Assembly (NCBI GenBank): GCA_949878435.1
Contig: CATLAK010000003.1
Span: forward strand, 62,001-126,000
Length of the DNA: 64,000 nucleotides
Direction: 5' to 3'
From: an uncultured Lachnospiraceae bacterium
GTDB lineage: Bacteria > Bacillota > Clostridia > Lachnospirales > Lachnospiraceae
The number at the start of each line of letters is the position of its first letter. Within the stretch, counting starts at the first letter, position 1. The notes beneath the pieces were generated by a model. That model was given only the letters and a program-made list of their open reading frames with translations, was not told where the DNA came from and searched no databases. Shown here piece by piece: positions 25,606 to 34,572 of this stretch. A program made the position numbers and the translations under genes.

Positions 25606-28569
25606 TCAATGACCAGTAAGCGGCTTGATTTCCTTATCCAGCGTTTTTCTAAGTTCCGCCATCATCTGTGCATAAAATTTGAACTTGGGGAGAGCGTTCT
25701 TCCTCGACTCCTTATAGCTGGTATAATCAATCGTTGCCTTTATCCTGCTCTCGTTTGGTATTTCCCCGTTCCTGTAATGGCTTGCCGCATACATGACATC
25801 ATCCTTCGATGCATACCATATCAGACAGAAATCTGTGATTACCCGGTCTATGCAGTCCTGTTTCATACTCTCCACAATATTTAAGATGGATTTTCCTTTA
25901 TATTTTTCCGCATCCATTTCAATTTCATCAATCAGCCCGGACATGATATCCGCAATCTTCGGATTGTCCTTGCGGAGCTCCTCCACATACTGCCTTATCT
26001 CTTCAATTTTCCGCTGCCGTTCTTCGGGGGTGATATCCTCTTCCCCATCATCCGGTGTGACTATATTCTGGATTAGATTAATGATATACTCATAATCTAT
26101 TTTTGTACTGCTGTATGCCATCAGCTCATAATCAGAATCTATCTGCACAGATTCAGGAATATCCTCTCCTTTGTCCGGCTTATTGTCCTGTATTTCTTTC
26201 AGCACATTAAAATAGTGCCCCGCATAATCATCGTATTCCTCCTGTGTGATGCCATATCCTTCAAGCATCCTGTCATCATAATTTGTAAATGATTTCATCT
26301 GGGCAAATAGCCTGTCAAAATTCTGGAAGATTTTAACAAATACTTCTTTTTCTTTCACTGACATTCTGGGAACCTCCGATGGAGTTTCCGCCGAAACACG
26401 CAGCGCTGAGAGCGCTTTCTCAAACGCCGCCTCTATTTCGTCCCATTCCGCCAGCAGTGCTTCCTTCGTCCCTCCTGCGGAGTACAGTTTGACTGCCTCG
26501 TCCACACATTTTTTGAATAATATAGGAGCCTGAAAGGTCACAATCTGTCCATATGCTTTATTTTTGTCATAAATACGGTTCGTCCTCGAAAAAGCCTGTA
26601 TCAAATCATGGGGTCCCATCGGCTGCCTGTCAATAAAAATAGTTGACATGCATGGAGCATCAAATCCTGTAAGAAGCCGATCTACAACAATCACTATATC
26701 AAGCTGCTCACTCCTGCTCTGGAATTTGGTTTCTTTTCTTGCAAGCCTCTTATTCAAGTTCCCATTGTAACCCTGAATCTGAGAAAGTTCATATTTTGTC
26801 CCGAACATCTCATTGTAATCATCAAGGGAAGCTTGCATTTTCTGCTGATTCACCTGAGAGCCTTCCTCATTCTCGGAAACGGAATAGGTTATAGCAAATT
26901 TAGGGAAATCAGGGAGCACCCGCTTTATTTTCTCGTCTATTACGAGAGAAGTCTCCCCCCTCTTTACCTTTGCCAGCAGTTCGTAATATTTCTGTGCAAG
27001 CTGGATGGAGCTTGTTGTAAGAAGCCCTTCGTATGTCATTCCCCTGCCGTTCTGAAACCCTAATTTATGATAAGATTTGTTCAGGATTACATCCAGCACT
27101 TTCAGCATGTGCGCCTCATTGTCATATGCATTCTTGTCTGTCTCGTCGGCAATATCCTTAGGACCGTTGTGTTCCACTTGAAATCCAAGGACGGCATTGT
27201 CATGAATCGCATTCTGTATCGTATACTTATGCAGCCTTTCTCCATACAGTTCCTCTGTTGTCCTCGGAAGATCCCCCATCTGCGGATATGGGTTCTCTGC
27301 AAATCTGGGTGTCCCGGTGAAACCAAACCATAAGGAATTTCCAAAAAATCGTTCCAGTTCCCTTTTCATTCCCGGCGTAACCGCCCTGTGGCACTCATCC
27401 ACAACAAATGCAATTTTAAGATTCCGTATTTTCCGATATTCCGGCATGTCTTCCTGAAGCCTCTTCATAATCAGCCTTTGCAGTTTTTGGATGGTTGTCA
27501 CAATCACCTGCCTGTCGCCTGATTTCAGTTTTTTCTTCAAGTCGTTTACATTGTCCGTCTCGTCAACATCCACCAAATCGTTATTTGCATAAGCCTGAAA
27601 CGCCATTGTGGTCTGAGTGTCCAAATCTTTACGGTCAATCAGAAATACAGCCTTGTCAAGGGCGGGTATGTCCATCAATAGATTCCTTGTCGCCTTGTAT
27701 GAAGTCAGCGTTTTCCCTGAACCTGTTGTATGCCACACATAGCCTGACCTGCCTGTTTTGGACGCTTCACGGATTGCCTCAATCGCATGGATCTGATACG
27801 GTCGCAGCAGAATCAGCTTTTTTGCATCTTCATCCAGCACGGTATATCTAGCAACCATCTCGTGTGCCGCCGGGATGCTGAGGACGCTTTTTGCAAAATC
27901 TATATAATCCGTTATTGGATTATTGTCCTTATCAAGCCAGCCACTGATAAACTTGGGGTTCAGCTCTGTGTCGCCTGCTGCGGAAAAGTATTTCGTATTT
28001 ACACTGTTGCTGATAACAAACATCTGCACTGCCGAAAAAATACCCGTAAATTTCCCTTCCCCGATATATTTCTTAATCTGCCAGAATCCGTCCATATAGG
28101 AGTGCTGCTTATTTTTCAATTCAATATGAATCATGGGGAGACCGTTAATTAAAAGCGTCACATCAAACCGCCTATCCCTTGCAGAAGCCTTGCTGTCCTC
28201 ATCCGTCTTTAATGCGCTGTACTGGTTGATGACCTCATAGACGCTGCTTCCGCCTGCAATATGCTCATGGTTCATAACAACGAGGTGGAGGCGCTCCGTA
28301 TCCCTCTGCACATGCACCTGGACTTTTCCGTTCTCTCCTACCAGCCACTCGCCTGCCTTGTAAAATGATGAAAACTGAAGCTGGTTCTTTACCTGTTCAA
28401 AGTCACTTTCCGTCAGAGATTCCCCATTCAGCCTCTCTTTATTGTTCTGCTCAAGAATATATTTAAAATTTGCCCATAAATCATTTTCCGTTTTCAAATC
28501 TTCCCTGTATACCCACTGTGAATCTCCATAAATATCTGACACAGATTGCAATGGAGCTTTCCCTCTCAA
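25606..28569 (-). CDS. hsdR: type I restriction enzyme HsdR, orphan, altered N-terminus
   Basis: HsdR is the motor and nuclease subunit of type I restriction complexes. The nuclease site is FDVTLLINGLPMIHIELKNK (about 135-154, with D136, E150 and K152). Walker A TTGSGKT is at about 281-287, DECHRA marks motif II, and QAFSRTNR a late helicase motif. The helicase core is intact. The 5-prime end is abnormal: the frame begins only at TTG-type codons, native similarity starts at about residue 11 (SDIYGDSQWVYREDL), and upstream DNA is a remnant of an unrelated plus-strand gene. hsdM and hsdS are absent, so it probably cannot restrict DNA and may not be expressed. Confidence 0.85.
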   Translation of the reverse strand: MRGKAPLQSVSDIYGDSQWVYREDLKTENDLWANFKYILEQNNKERLNGESLTESDFEQVKNQLQFSSFYKAGEWLVGENGKVQVHVQRDTERLHLVVMNHEHIAGGSSVYEVINQYSALKTDEDSKASARDRRFDVTLLINGLPMIHIELKNKQHSYMDGFWQIKKYIGEGKFTGIFSAVQMFVISNSVNTKYFSAAGDTELNPKFISGWLDKDNNPITDYIDFAKSVLSIPAAHEMVARYTVLDEDAKKLILLRPYQIHAIEAIREASKTGRSGYVWHTTGSGKTLTSYKATRNLLMDIPALDKAVFLIDRKDLDTQTTMAFQAYANNDLVDVDETDNVNDLKKKLKSGDRQVIVTTIQKLQRLIMKRLQEDMPEYRKIRNLKIAFVVDECHRAVTPGMKRELERFFGNSLWFGFTGTPRFAENPYPQMGDLPRTTEELYGERLHKYTIQNAIHDNAVLGFQVEHNGPKDIADETDKNAYDNEAHMLKVLDVILNKSYHKLGFQNGRGMTYEGLLTTSSIQLAQKYYELLAKVKRGETSLVIDEKIKRVLPDFPKFAITYSVSENEEGSQVNQQKMQASLDDYNEMFGTKYELSQIQGYNGNLNKRLARKETKFQSRSEQLDIVIVVDRLLTGFDAPCMSTIFIDRQPMGPHDLIQAFSRTNRIYDKNKAYGQIVTFQAPILFKKCVDEAVKLYSAGGTKEALLAEWDEIEAAFEKALSALRVSAETPSEVPRMSVKEKEVFVKIFQNFDRLFAQMKSFTNYDDRMLEGYGITQEEYDDYAGHYFNVLKEIQDNKPDKGEDIPESVQIDSDYELMAYSSTKIDYEYIINLIQNIVTPDDGEEDITPEERQRKIEEIRQYVEELRKDNPKIADIMSGLIDEIEMDAEKYKGKSILNIVESMKQDCIDRVITDFCLIWYASKDDVMYAASHYRNGEIPNESRIKATIDYTSYKESRKNALPKFKFYAQMMAELRKTLDKEIKPLTGH

Positions 28570-28968
28570 AAGCGACCTGTACGAGAGCTATCAATGACCT
28601 TACTGCTTCTGGTCTAATCACGCAAAAGTTCGGAATGCACACACAAATGGATTACTCCGGCATACGGGAAACCGGAATTTTTGAAAAAGGGATATGAACG
28701 TCTGAAATCACCTATGGAACGAATCCTTTATGTGAAAACACCGGTTCAGATTGAAAGACAGGTCATAAGCGGAATGCGGGCGCTGGCACATCAAACTATA
28801 ATCGGTGTAAATGAACAAAATGGTGCCGTTGCTGTTTCTAAAAAGACTGCTGCAAAAATTCCTGTAGATGCTATTTGTACCGAACAGTATTTTGGAGATT
28901 TCGGCGGATTTGTCTTTGAGGTATGGTCCTATGACCCTGCTATATTGGCGAAAAATGCCTGTGTATAG
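28538..28968 (+). pseudogene. remnant of winged-helix (MarR-like) regulator
   Basis: The plus strand encodes a winged-helix fragment (LTQIAMELSLSKATCTRAIN, DLTASGLI) in one frame. In the +1 frame from about 28681 it continues with YERLKSPMERILYVKTPVQ and EVWSYDPAILAKNACV, which looks like the C-terminal part of the same regulator family. The frame change falls in the run GAAAAAGGG near 28685. The 5-prime part is lost at the junction with hsdR and the 3-prime part ends at a TAG. I see no way to make a full-length product. Confidence 0.65.
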
Positions 28969-28993
28969 GAGAAAATCAAATGGAGGTATTCCA

Positions 28994-29401
28994 ATGAGCG
29001 ACTACAAACCGCCAATTCTTGACGGCAAGCGCGTTCTTGGAAACCCCAACGAGATTAGAGAGGTACAGAATGCATATGAAGCCTACGAACTAATGATGCA
29101 GTTAAATCCTGCATCCGTAGACGATCTCCTCAAAGCACACAAGCTGATGATGAGCGGTCTTGTGCCAGAAAATGGAAAGTTCCGCTCTGGCGGCGTAGGC
29201 ATCTTTGACGGAGAGGTGCTGATCCACATGGCTCCTCCAGCAGAATTTGTGCCGGAGCATATTCACAACCTGTTTGCATGGTATCAACAGTCAGAACTTC
29301 ACCCGCTGATTAAAAGTGCCGTCTTCCATTACGAATTTGAATTCATTCATCCCTTCGCAGAGGGGAATGTAACATTGAGACACCAGCAGAAAGCGGCGTA
29401 A
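28994..29401 (+). pseudogene. 5-prime part of an interrupted fic gene
   Basis: The product of this 135-codon frame begins like a Fic-family AMP-transferase (ILDGKRVLGNPNEIREVQNA, HKLMMSGLVPENGKFRSG) and runs to FEFIHPFAEGN at about 29340-29370. This is the start of the catalytic HPFxxGNGR motif. It then turns into unrelated residues and stops at 29401. Fic enzymes transfer AMP from ATP to protein hydroxyls; without the GNGR and following arginine the fragment cannot work. The matching 3-prime part lies 1.9 kb away. The ATG has GGAGG at 28982-28986. Confidence 0.85.
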
Positions 29402-29446
29402 CAGCGGCAAACTACTTTGTATATAAATTTGAATAGCGTATATGCC

Positions 29447-29485
29447 AAAGGATATTTCATCTTTTATTTGATGAATATCCTTTTT
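29447..29485 (+). terminator. intrinsic terminator ahead of AbiE pair
   Basis: AAAGGATATTTCATC (29447-29461) pairs with GATGAATATCC (29470-29480) with one bulge, followed by TTTTT. It separates the broken fic gene from the AbiE promoter and may mark the left part of the inserted segment. Confidence 0.75.
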
Positions 29486-29500
29486 GAAATTTAAGGTAAA

Positions 29501-29528
29501 TTGACATTTCGACAAAGAATGATATAAT
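29501..29528 (+). promoter_or_regulatory. promoter of the abiEi-abiEii pair
   Basis: A perfect TTGACA (29501-29506) and perfect TATAAT (29523-29528) are separated by 16 bp, 55 bp before the antitoxin ATG. Confidence 0.8.
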
Positions 29529-29583
29529 ATATGTGAATATTGATGACGAAATTCGTATATAATATATCAAAGAGGGCGAGGGT

Positions 29584-30246
29584 ATGCGAAAAACTTATAC
29601 AACTTTTGTGTGTGAACAATTAGCAGTGGTGCCAACAGGAATACCAATTTATACAGGGCAGATTGCAAAGAAGATTGCAGCGGTTTATGATTTGGAAGAA
29701 AAAGAAGCGGCGGCAGCGGCGGCAGTTGCGGTAAAGCGTGCGCTGGATGGGAAACTTTTACCGGAACTTCGGTGCTTCCAAAAAGGAATTTACTATCGTA
29801 CGGCAGTGACTCCTTTTGGTGAAACGGGAATTAACAAGGAAAAGCTGATCGCGGATAAATACTTGTTGCCGGATATTGGGTATGAAACTGGTCTGACAAC
29901 CCTTCATCGTATGGGACTGACTTCACAGATGCCACGGGAGCGTGTATTGGCGACCAATGCGGCGAAAGATTGTATGAGAACAGATAGAAAACTTGGTGTT
30001 GTGATTCGACCGCCCAAAGTTCCTGTCACAGCAGAAAATAAAGAATATCTGCAAATACTTGACGCATTGGATTTGTTAGAAAAAGCTCCGGTAGATGAAG
30101 AACACCCTTATGAGATTATTGCGGACTATATTCAGAAGAAAGGGATGAAATATAAAGTTCTGCTGGCATTTGCTGATTGTTATTATAATCATAATACGGT
30201 ATTGCGCCTTGCACATACCGCAAGTATGGGAGGAACTATGATATGA
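29584..30246 (+). CDS. AbiEi-like / DUF6088 antitoxin
   Basis: A 220-residue protein of the AbiEi/DUF6088 type that precedes an AbiEii nucleotidyltransferase. The N-terminal part (TGIPIYTGQIAKKIAAVY, then an alanine-rich helix) looks like a winged-helix DNA-binding region; the rest resembles the antitoxin body. In type IV AbiE systems this protein represses its own promoter and counters the toxin. The stop overlaps the toxin start (ATGA). G-rich codon use on the plus strand differs from neighbouring core plus-strand genes, supporting acquisition. GAGGGCGAGG lies ahead of the ATG. Confidence 0.8.
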   Translation: MRKTYTTFVCEQLAVVPTGIPIYTGQIAKKIAAVYDLEEKEAAAAAAVAVKRALDGKLLPELRCFQKGIYYRTAVTPFGETGINKEKLIADKYLLPDIGYETGLTTLHRMGLTSQMPRERVLATNAAKDCMRTDRKLGVVIRPPKVPVTAENKEYLQILDALDLLEKAPVDEEHPYEIIADYIQKKGMKYKVLLAFADCYYNHNTVLRLAHTASMGGTMI

Positions 30247-31232
30247 AATTACATGAAGATAAAGATGCGTTTGGTCTTTTGCTTGAAAACATACATGAAA
30301 AGACAGGATATCGAACAGATGTACTGGAAAAGGATTACTATGTTCTGCTAATCTTGCAGGAATTATCTAATTTTCAGGCAGACGGACTTCAGGCTTATTT
30401 CAAAGGCGGAACAGCCCTTTATAAAGCCCTGAAAACGACCAACCGTTTTTCCGAGGATATTGACCTTTCCGTTGATACCAGAGGATGTAGCAGGACACAG
30501 AACGATAAACGTCTGGAACGTGCAGCCAAGAAATATGTTTCCCTTCCGAGGGATGCGGCACAAGGGAAAACAAATCGTTCTGAGGTGATTGCGGTTTATA
30601 CATATGATCCTGTTACTGCTTTTGATGCAGACGATGCACTGCAACGTTTTGGCAAACTAAAAGTGGAAGCAACTTCTTTTACGATTAGTGAGCCGGTGGA
30701 GAGTTTAGAAATATCTGCGATGCTTTACAACCTGGCGACAGAGGAACAAAAGAAGATTCTTGAAACAGTGTATGATGTAAAGCCATTTTTTATCCAGACC
30801 ATCACTTTGGAACGCATTTTTGTTGACAAACTTTTCGCTGCGGAAGCGTATGTTCGTCATTCTTCCATAAATCAACGAGCGTTTGAGGCGGCAAAGCATA
30901 TCTATGATTTAGCAGTTATTGCACAGCATCCGAAAGTATCAGCGTTGTTATCAGATTCAGATAAATTAAAGCGTCTTTTGGAGATTCGTGTGGAGGAAGA
31001 AAAAGGACGCCTTGACGGAATACCTGGCGTTGTTCCGACAGGATTTATATTCTTTACACAGGCTGGAGATAATAGCGATGTCCGCAAAGCGTATGAAACC
31101 ATGCAGAACCAATATGTCCTCAGAGAACAAGATCGAATTGAGTTTGAGACAGCGGTAAAAGCCCTGATGAATATTCAGGAGAGCTTATTGAAAAATCCTG
31201 CATGGGTAGACTTTCATAATACAACAATTTAG
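30243..31232 (+). CDS. AbiEii/AbiGii-family nucleotidyltransferase toxin
   Basis: A 329-residue nucleotidyltransferase toxin. The catalytic fold is clear: FKGGTALYKAL (53-63) and then FSEDIDLSV with aspartates 72 and 74 forming the metal site. A later KLFA block (ERIFVDKLFAAEAY) is characteristic. AbiEii proteins cause abortive infection; related enzymes add nucleotides to tRNA 3-prime ends. Translation is coupled to the antitoxin by a 4-bp overlap. The pair sits between the two halves of a fic gene. Confidence 0.88.
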   Translation: MKLHEDKDAFGLLLENIHEKTGYRTDVLEKDYYVLLILQELSNFQADGLQAYFKGGTALYKALKTTNRFSEDIDLSVDTRGCSRTQNDKRLERAAKKYVSLPRDAAQGKTNRSEVIAVYTYDPVTAFDADDALQRFGKLKVEATSFTISEPVESLEISAMLYNLATEEQKKILETVYDVKPFFIQTITLERIFVDKLFAAEAYVRHSSINQRAFEAAKHIYDLAVIAQHPKVSALLSDSDKLKRLLEIRVEEEKGRLDGIPGVVPTGFIFFTQAGDNSDVRKAYETMQNQYVLREQDRIEFETAVKALMNIQESLLKNPAWVDFHNTTI

Positions 31233-31271
31233 CAAGTTGGGAGATTTATAAATAGTTTTCGCATTCCCATT

Positions 31272-31745
31272 GTACCATTACCAGACGGCAACGGTCGCAT
31301 GGGACGGATGTGGCACAGCCTCTTTCTCAGCCAGTGGAAGGAACTATTCTTCTGACTGCCGATTGAAGAATTAATTCAGTCACGGCAAAAGGAATACTAC
31401 GATGCCCTCGGTGCGGAGGACGCACAGACCGACAGCGCAGGTTTTGTGGAACTGATGCTCGAAATCATCCGGGACAGCCTGTCGGAGGTTACGATAGTTG
31501 GTCACAGTACCGATCAAGTTAGTGACCAAGTAACCGACCAAGATAAAATACCGACTGAACTGCTCTTCTCTGCTCTTGGCGATGAAACCCTCCCGGTTGC
31601 AGAGCTTATGGAACGGCTTGGACTTTCTCACAGACCGACCTTCCGCCAAAACTATCTGAATCCCGCCTTGGAGCTGAAACTTATCGAGCGCACGATTCCC
31701 GATAAGCCGAACAGTAGGAATCAGAAATATAGAAAATCCAAATAA
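31272..31745 (+). pseudogene. 3-prime part of the interrupted fic gene
   Basis: The reading frame resumes Fic similarity at PDGNGRMGRMWHSLF (from about 31281), the second half of the catalytic motif, and continues to a C-terminal winged-helix-like tail (LPVAELMERLGLSHRPTFRQ). An in-frame TGA at 31353-31355 replaces what is normally a Trp codon in this family. The fragment overlaps the 5-prime part by about four motif residues (GN and flanks), with A-E versus P-D before GN, so the halves may not be from one identical parent. Confidence 0.82.
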
Positions 31746-31816
31746 ATCGTTATCTCCCTGATTCTGATTTCAAAGGCAAACTGTCCATGTGTAGTTAAGA
31801 ATAAACACGCCGAAAA

Positions 31817-31863
31817 TAGCAGGAGGCAGCGCAATGTCTTAACATCGTCTGTGCCTCCTGCTA
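31817..31863 (-). terminator. terminator of the ABC-peptidase operon
   Basis: TAGCAGGAGGCA (31817-31828) and TGCCTCCTGCTA (31852-31863) form a perfect 12-bp stem 46 bp after the M24 gene stop. On the minus strand it is followed by TTTTCGG. Confidence 0.8.
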
Positions 31864-31908
31864 CAAAACTTGAAAACATTTCCATTTCAAATTGGACTGT
31901 TACATTAC

Positions 31909-33261
31909 CTAAACACTTCTTCCCACCAATTCCTGCACATTTGCCGGCAGATGGTTCAGCACTCTTACCTGTTCTCCTTCTTTGATCAGTGTCTTTTCAA
32001 TCACCAGATAATCCAAGCCCGGAATCCTTATCTGCGACCAATCCTCTCCGTATCCCTTCAATCCCACATCCATCATCAGAACGAGGTTTTCAGGAAGTTC
32101 ACCATTAAATTTCTCTGACAGCGCGCCATACATTTCCTGGCACTCGGTATAGCCGGAATTGTGGGATGTGACATAACCTTTCAGCTCACTGAACTGCTGA
32201 ATGGAAATCCCCAATTTTTTCCCGATTTCCTCTTCCCTATCTTTATAATACTGAATCATCGATTTCTCATGGGTATTTCCGGGAAGATTTTCCTTCACGA
32301 TGCGTTCAAATTCCTCTACGGAAAATTGAAACGCTCCTTCCAAAAACTCCATCAAAACCTTATGCTGATCCGTAATTTCAGATGGATCCTTTGTACATAC
32401 TACCGATATTCTCTGTGCCCCGCAAAGCCCGTCCCGTTTGGGTGCCACGCCTATGCTTACCACTTCTCCTTCCTGTATTACCTTATTTGTCGCCCTTCCG
32501 ATCATCGTTTTGTTGCTTTCTCCGGACATGACCATAATCTTAAATCCCTGCTCATCTGCGCCCAGTTCATTTGCAACTGCATATCCCCATTGGGCAACCT
32601 GCGCTTCCGTCAGCCCGGGCTCTAAGATTCTCGCCATAGCCTCTATCATGACATCGCTGATCCGGCAGCTTTCCTCAATCAACTTCAATTCTAATTTTGA
32701 TTTATTATATTTTATTTTGTAATACTCTTCTGACAGATCGTCTATGCTGGTCTGAGGCAATTGTTCCGATAATTCCTGATAGAGTCCTACCGGGAAAAAG
32801 ACCTTGGAGGAAAGGATTGCCACATTCTTTGGCTCCTTCCCGCAAGCTTCCACCACGATTGATGCCGGCGTATTCAGATTTTTATCCGCCTTCCCGGTGC
32901 CCAGATTCAGAATATCCATGACCCTTATTTTAGCGCCTGAACGGGGGCAGAGCTGCCGCGCGACAATGGCGCTCTCCGGACCTGCCATCAAGTACAGACC
33001 GTTCTCCCCCAGCACTGCCGCTATGGGTTCCACGATAATATTATTGTTTCCTGCAAGATAGGGAACATCACCGCAATAATGTTCATCCGAATAAACGATT
33101 CCGCAGTCATATCCCTTTTGCTTTAGCATATTCCAGGTGTTTTCCTGACGCGTCTTAAACTCCTTAGCAGGCAGCATATATTCTTTTTCAAAGGAAGGTG
33201 CATTCTCCAATACCTTCGATACGATTTGTGCCTGCTTCATCCAATTATTTTTATCAAACAT
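31909..33261 (-). CDS. M24-family (creatinase/prolidase-fold) protein
   Basis: A 450-residue protein with an N-terminal creatinase-like domain (about 30-180) and a C-terminal pita-bread M24 domain. Metal ligands of M24 peptidases seem lost: the usual D-x-G ... D-x-x-R block reads SIGVAPKRDGLCGAQRIS (269-286), with the aspartates replaced. A lone histidine remains in VTSHNSGYTE. It may be a creatinase-like hydrolase rather than a metallopeptidase. It starts 2 bp after the M20 gene stop, last in the ABC operon, so both enzymes probably act on the imported compound. Confidence 0.75.
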   Translation of the reverse strand: MFDKNNWMKQAQIVSKVLENAPSFEKEYMLPAKEFKTRQENTWNMLKQKGYDCGIVYSDEHYCGDVPYLAGNNNIIVEPIAAVLGENGLYLMAGPESAIVARQLCPRSGAKIRVMDILNLGTGKADKNLNTPASIVVEACGKEPKNVAILSSKVFFPVGLYQELSEQLPQTSIDDLSEEYYKIKYNKSKLELKLIEESCRISDVMIEAMARILEPGLTEAQVAQWGYAVANELGADEQGFKIMVMSGESNKTMIGRATNKVIQEGEVVSIGVAPKRDGLCGAQRISVVCTKDPSEITDQHKVLMEFLEGAFQFSVEEFERIVKENLPGNTHEKSMIQYYKDREEEIGKKLGISIQQFSELKGYVTSHNSGYTECQEMYGALSEKFNGELPENLVLMMDVGLKGYGEDWSQIRIPGLDYLVIEKTLIKEGEQVRVLNHLPANVQELVGRSV

Positions 33262-33263
33262 AC

Positions 33264-34559
33264 TTATTCCTCCACGGTTCCGACCCAGTTAACAATGATA
33301 TTTGCGTAAACTTCTATTGCCTGAAAGAACAATTCTTTATCCATGCTTTCATCTGTCGTGTGCAGGCAGTGTAAATCGCCAGGTCCTAAGATCAGGACGG
33401 GCATATTTCCGATTTTAGCCAGCTGGGCACCGTCGCACCCGCAGGGCAGACCTGCAACGGTCACATCTCCCATTACTTCTTTTTCGCTTTCAATCACGCT
33501 CTGCACGAAGCTGTCTGAAATATCCGTCTCAAAACATAGCGTCTCCTGAAACCAATTCACGCTTACGGGATGTTCGCAAAGCCATTCGTCGCCCTGGCAA
33601 GCCCTGTGCAGGCGCTCTTCAACTTCCCTTTTGATATCTTCTGATGAAATGTCAACCATTTTATAATTGTGATCATATTCGCTTGGAAGAAATTCAACAT
33701 CAAATTTAACCACACATTTTTCCGGAACAATGGATGCCCCGATGCCGCCTTCAATCTGACCGATATTGATCGTCGGATTACCCAAAAGCGGATGCCGCTT
33801 GGTCATCAGCCATTTATCTTCCAGTTCGTGAAGCGCCTCTATCAACTTCATTGCTTTTTCGATGGCATTCACGCCCCATCCCTTGGTGCTTGCATGGGAG
33901 GAAACCCCTGTAACTGCAAACTCCGCCAAAAATGCGCCTCTGTTACATGGCATGACCGTTAGCTGGGTGGGCTCCATGATAATCGCGCCGTCCGCCTTGT
34001 AACCCCGGACACAGCAGGCAATAGTTCCGTTTCCGCCGCCTTCTTCGTCAATTACAGATTCGATAAAAATATCCCCGGCAAGTTTGATTCCCGCCTTCTG
34101 CAGACAATCCACTGCAAGGATTGCCGCTGCAAGACCGCCTTTCATATCGGTAGTTCCCCGACCGTAGAAGCGTCCTTCCCTCTCTACGCAGTTGAAGGGA
34201 TCATTGCTCCACAGCTGTTTATCTCCGGGCGGAACAATGTCACAATGCCCGTTCAGCAGGATAGATCGCCCTTTGCCCCTCCCTTTAAAGGTCGCCACCA
34301 CATTTTCCCGGTCTTTATAATCATGATTTGCGTTATATCCCATACAACCGCAGATTTCATCGTTATCCGGTGAAAAGGCATCCACTTCCGCCCCCATCTG
34401 TGCAAAGCGCTGCTTGAGGTAATCCTGAATTCCTTTTTCTTTTCCATATTTACCGTTTTCCAGTATGCGGCTGTCATATGCAACCATATCCTTCAGTAAC
34501 GCAAAGCAGTATTCTTTATTTTTTTCTATCACTTCGTGTATTTTTTCTCTCGTACCCAT
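33264..34559 (-). CDS. M20-family deacylase/peptidase (ArgE/DapE-like)
   Basis: A 431-residue zinc hydrolase of the ArgE/DapE/CPG2 type. Zinc-binding residues are visible in NGHCDIVPPG (His105, Asp107), RGTTDMKGG (Asp138) and DEEGGGNGT (Glu172/173). A dimerisation lid follows (GVSSHASTKGWGVNAIEK). Family members cleave N-acyl or peptide bonds of small molecules in the cytoplasm. It lies directly after the ribose-type permease gene (13 bp), so its substrate is probably what that transporter brings in. The substrate is unknown. Confidence 0.85.
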   Translation of the reverse strand: MGTREKIHEVIEKNKEYCFALLKDMVAYDSRILENGKYGKEKGIQDYLKQRFAQMGAEVDAFSPDNDEICGCMGYNANHDYKDRENVVATFKGRGKGRSILLNGHCDIVPPGDKQLWSNDPFNCVEREGRFYGRGTTDMKGGLAAAILAVDCLQKAGIKLAGDIFIESVIDEEGGGNGTIACCVRGYKADGAIIMEPTQLTVMPCNRGAFLAEFAVTGVSSHASTKGWGVNAIEKAMKLIEALHELEDKWLMTKRHPLLGNPTINIGQIEGGIGASIVPEKCVVKFDVEFLPSEYDHNYKMVDISSEDIKREVEERLHRACQGDEWLCEHPVSVNWFQETLCFETDISDSFVQSVIESEKEVMGDVTVAGLPCGCDGAQLAKIGNMPVLILGPGDLHCLHTTDESMDKELFFQAIEVYANIIVNWVGTVEE

Positions 34560-34572
34560 ATCATTTACCTCA

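Noticed and set aside
24609-28569. A complete type I restriction-modification system
   Set aside because: Only hsdR is present. No hsdM or hsdS is encoded up- or downstream, and the upstream DNA is a pseudogene of another family.
28470-28697. Intact small winged-helix gene
   Set aside because: Its first 20 codons run through hsdR in antisense and similarity begins only at about 28538; the C-terminal part continues in another frame, so it is a remnant.
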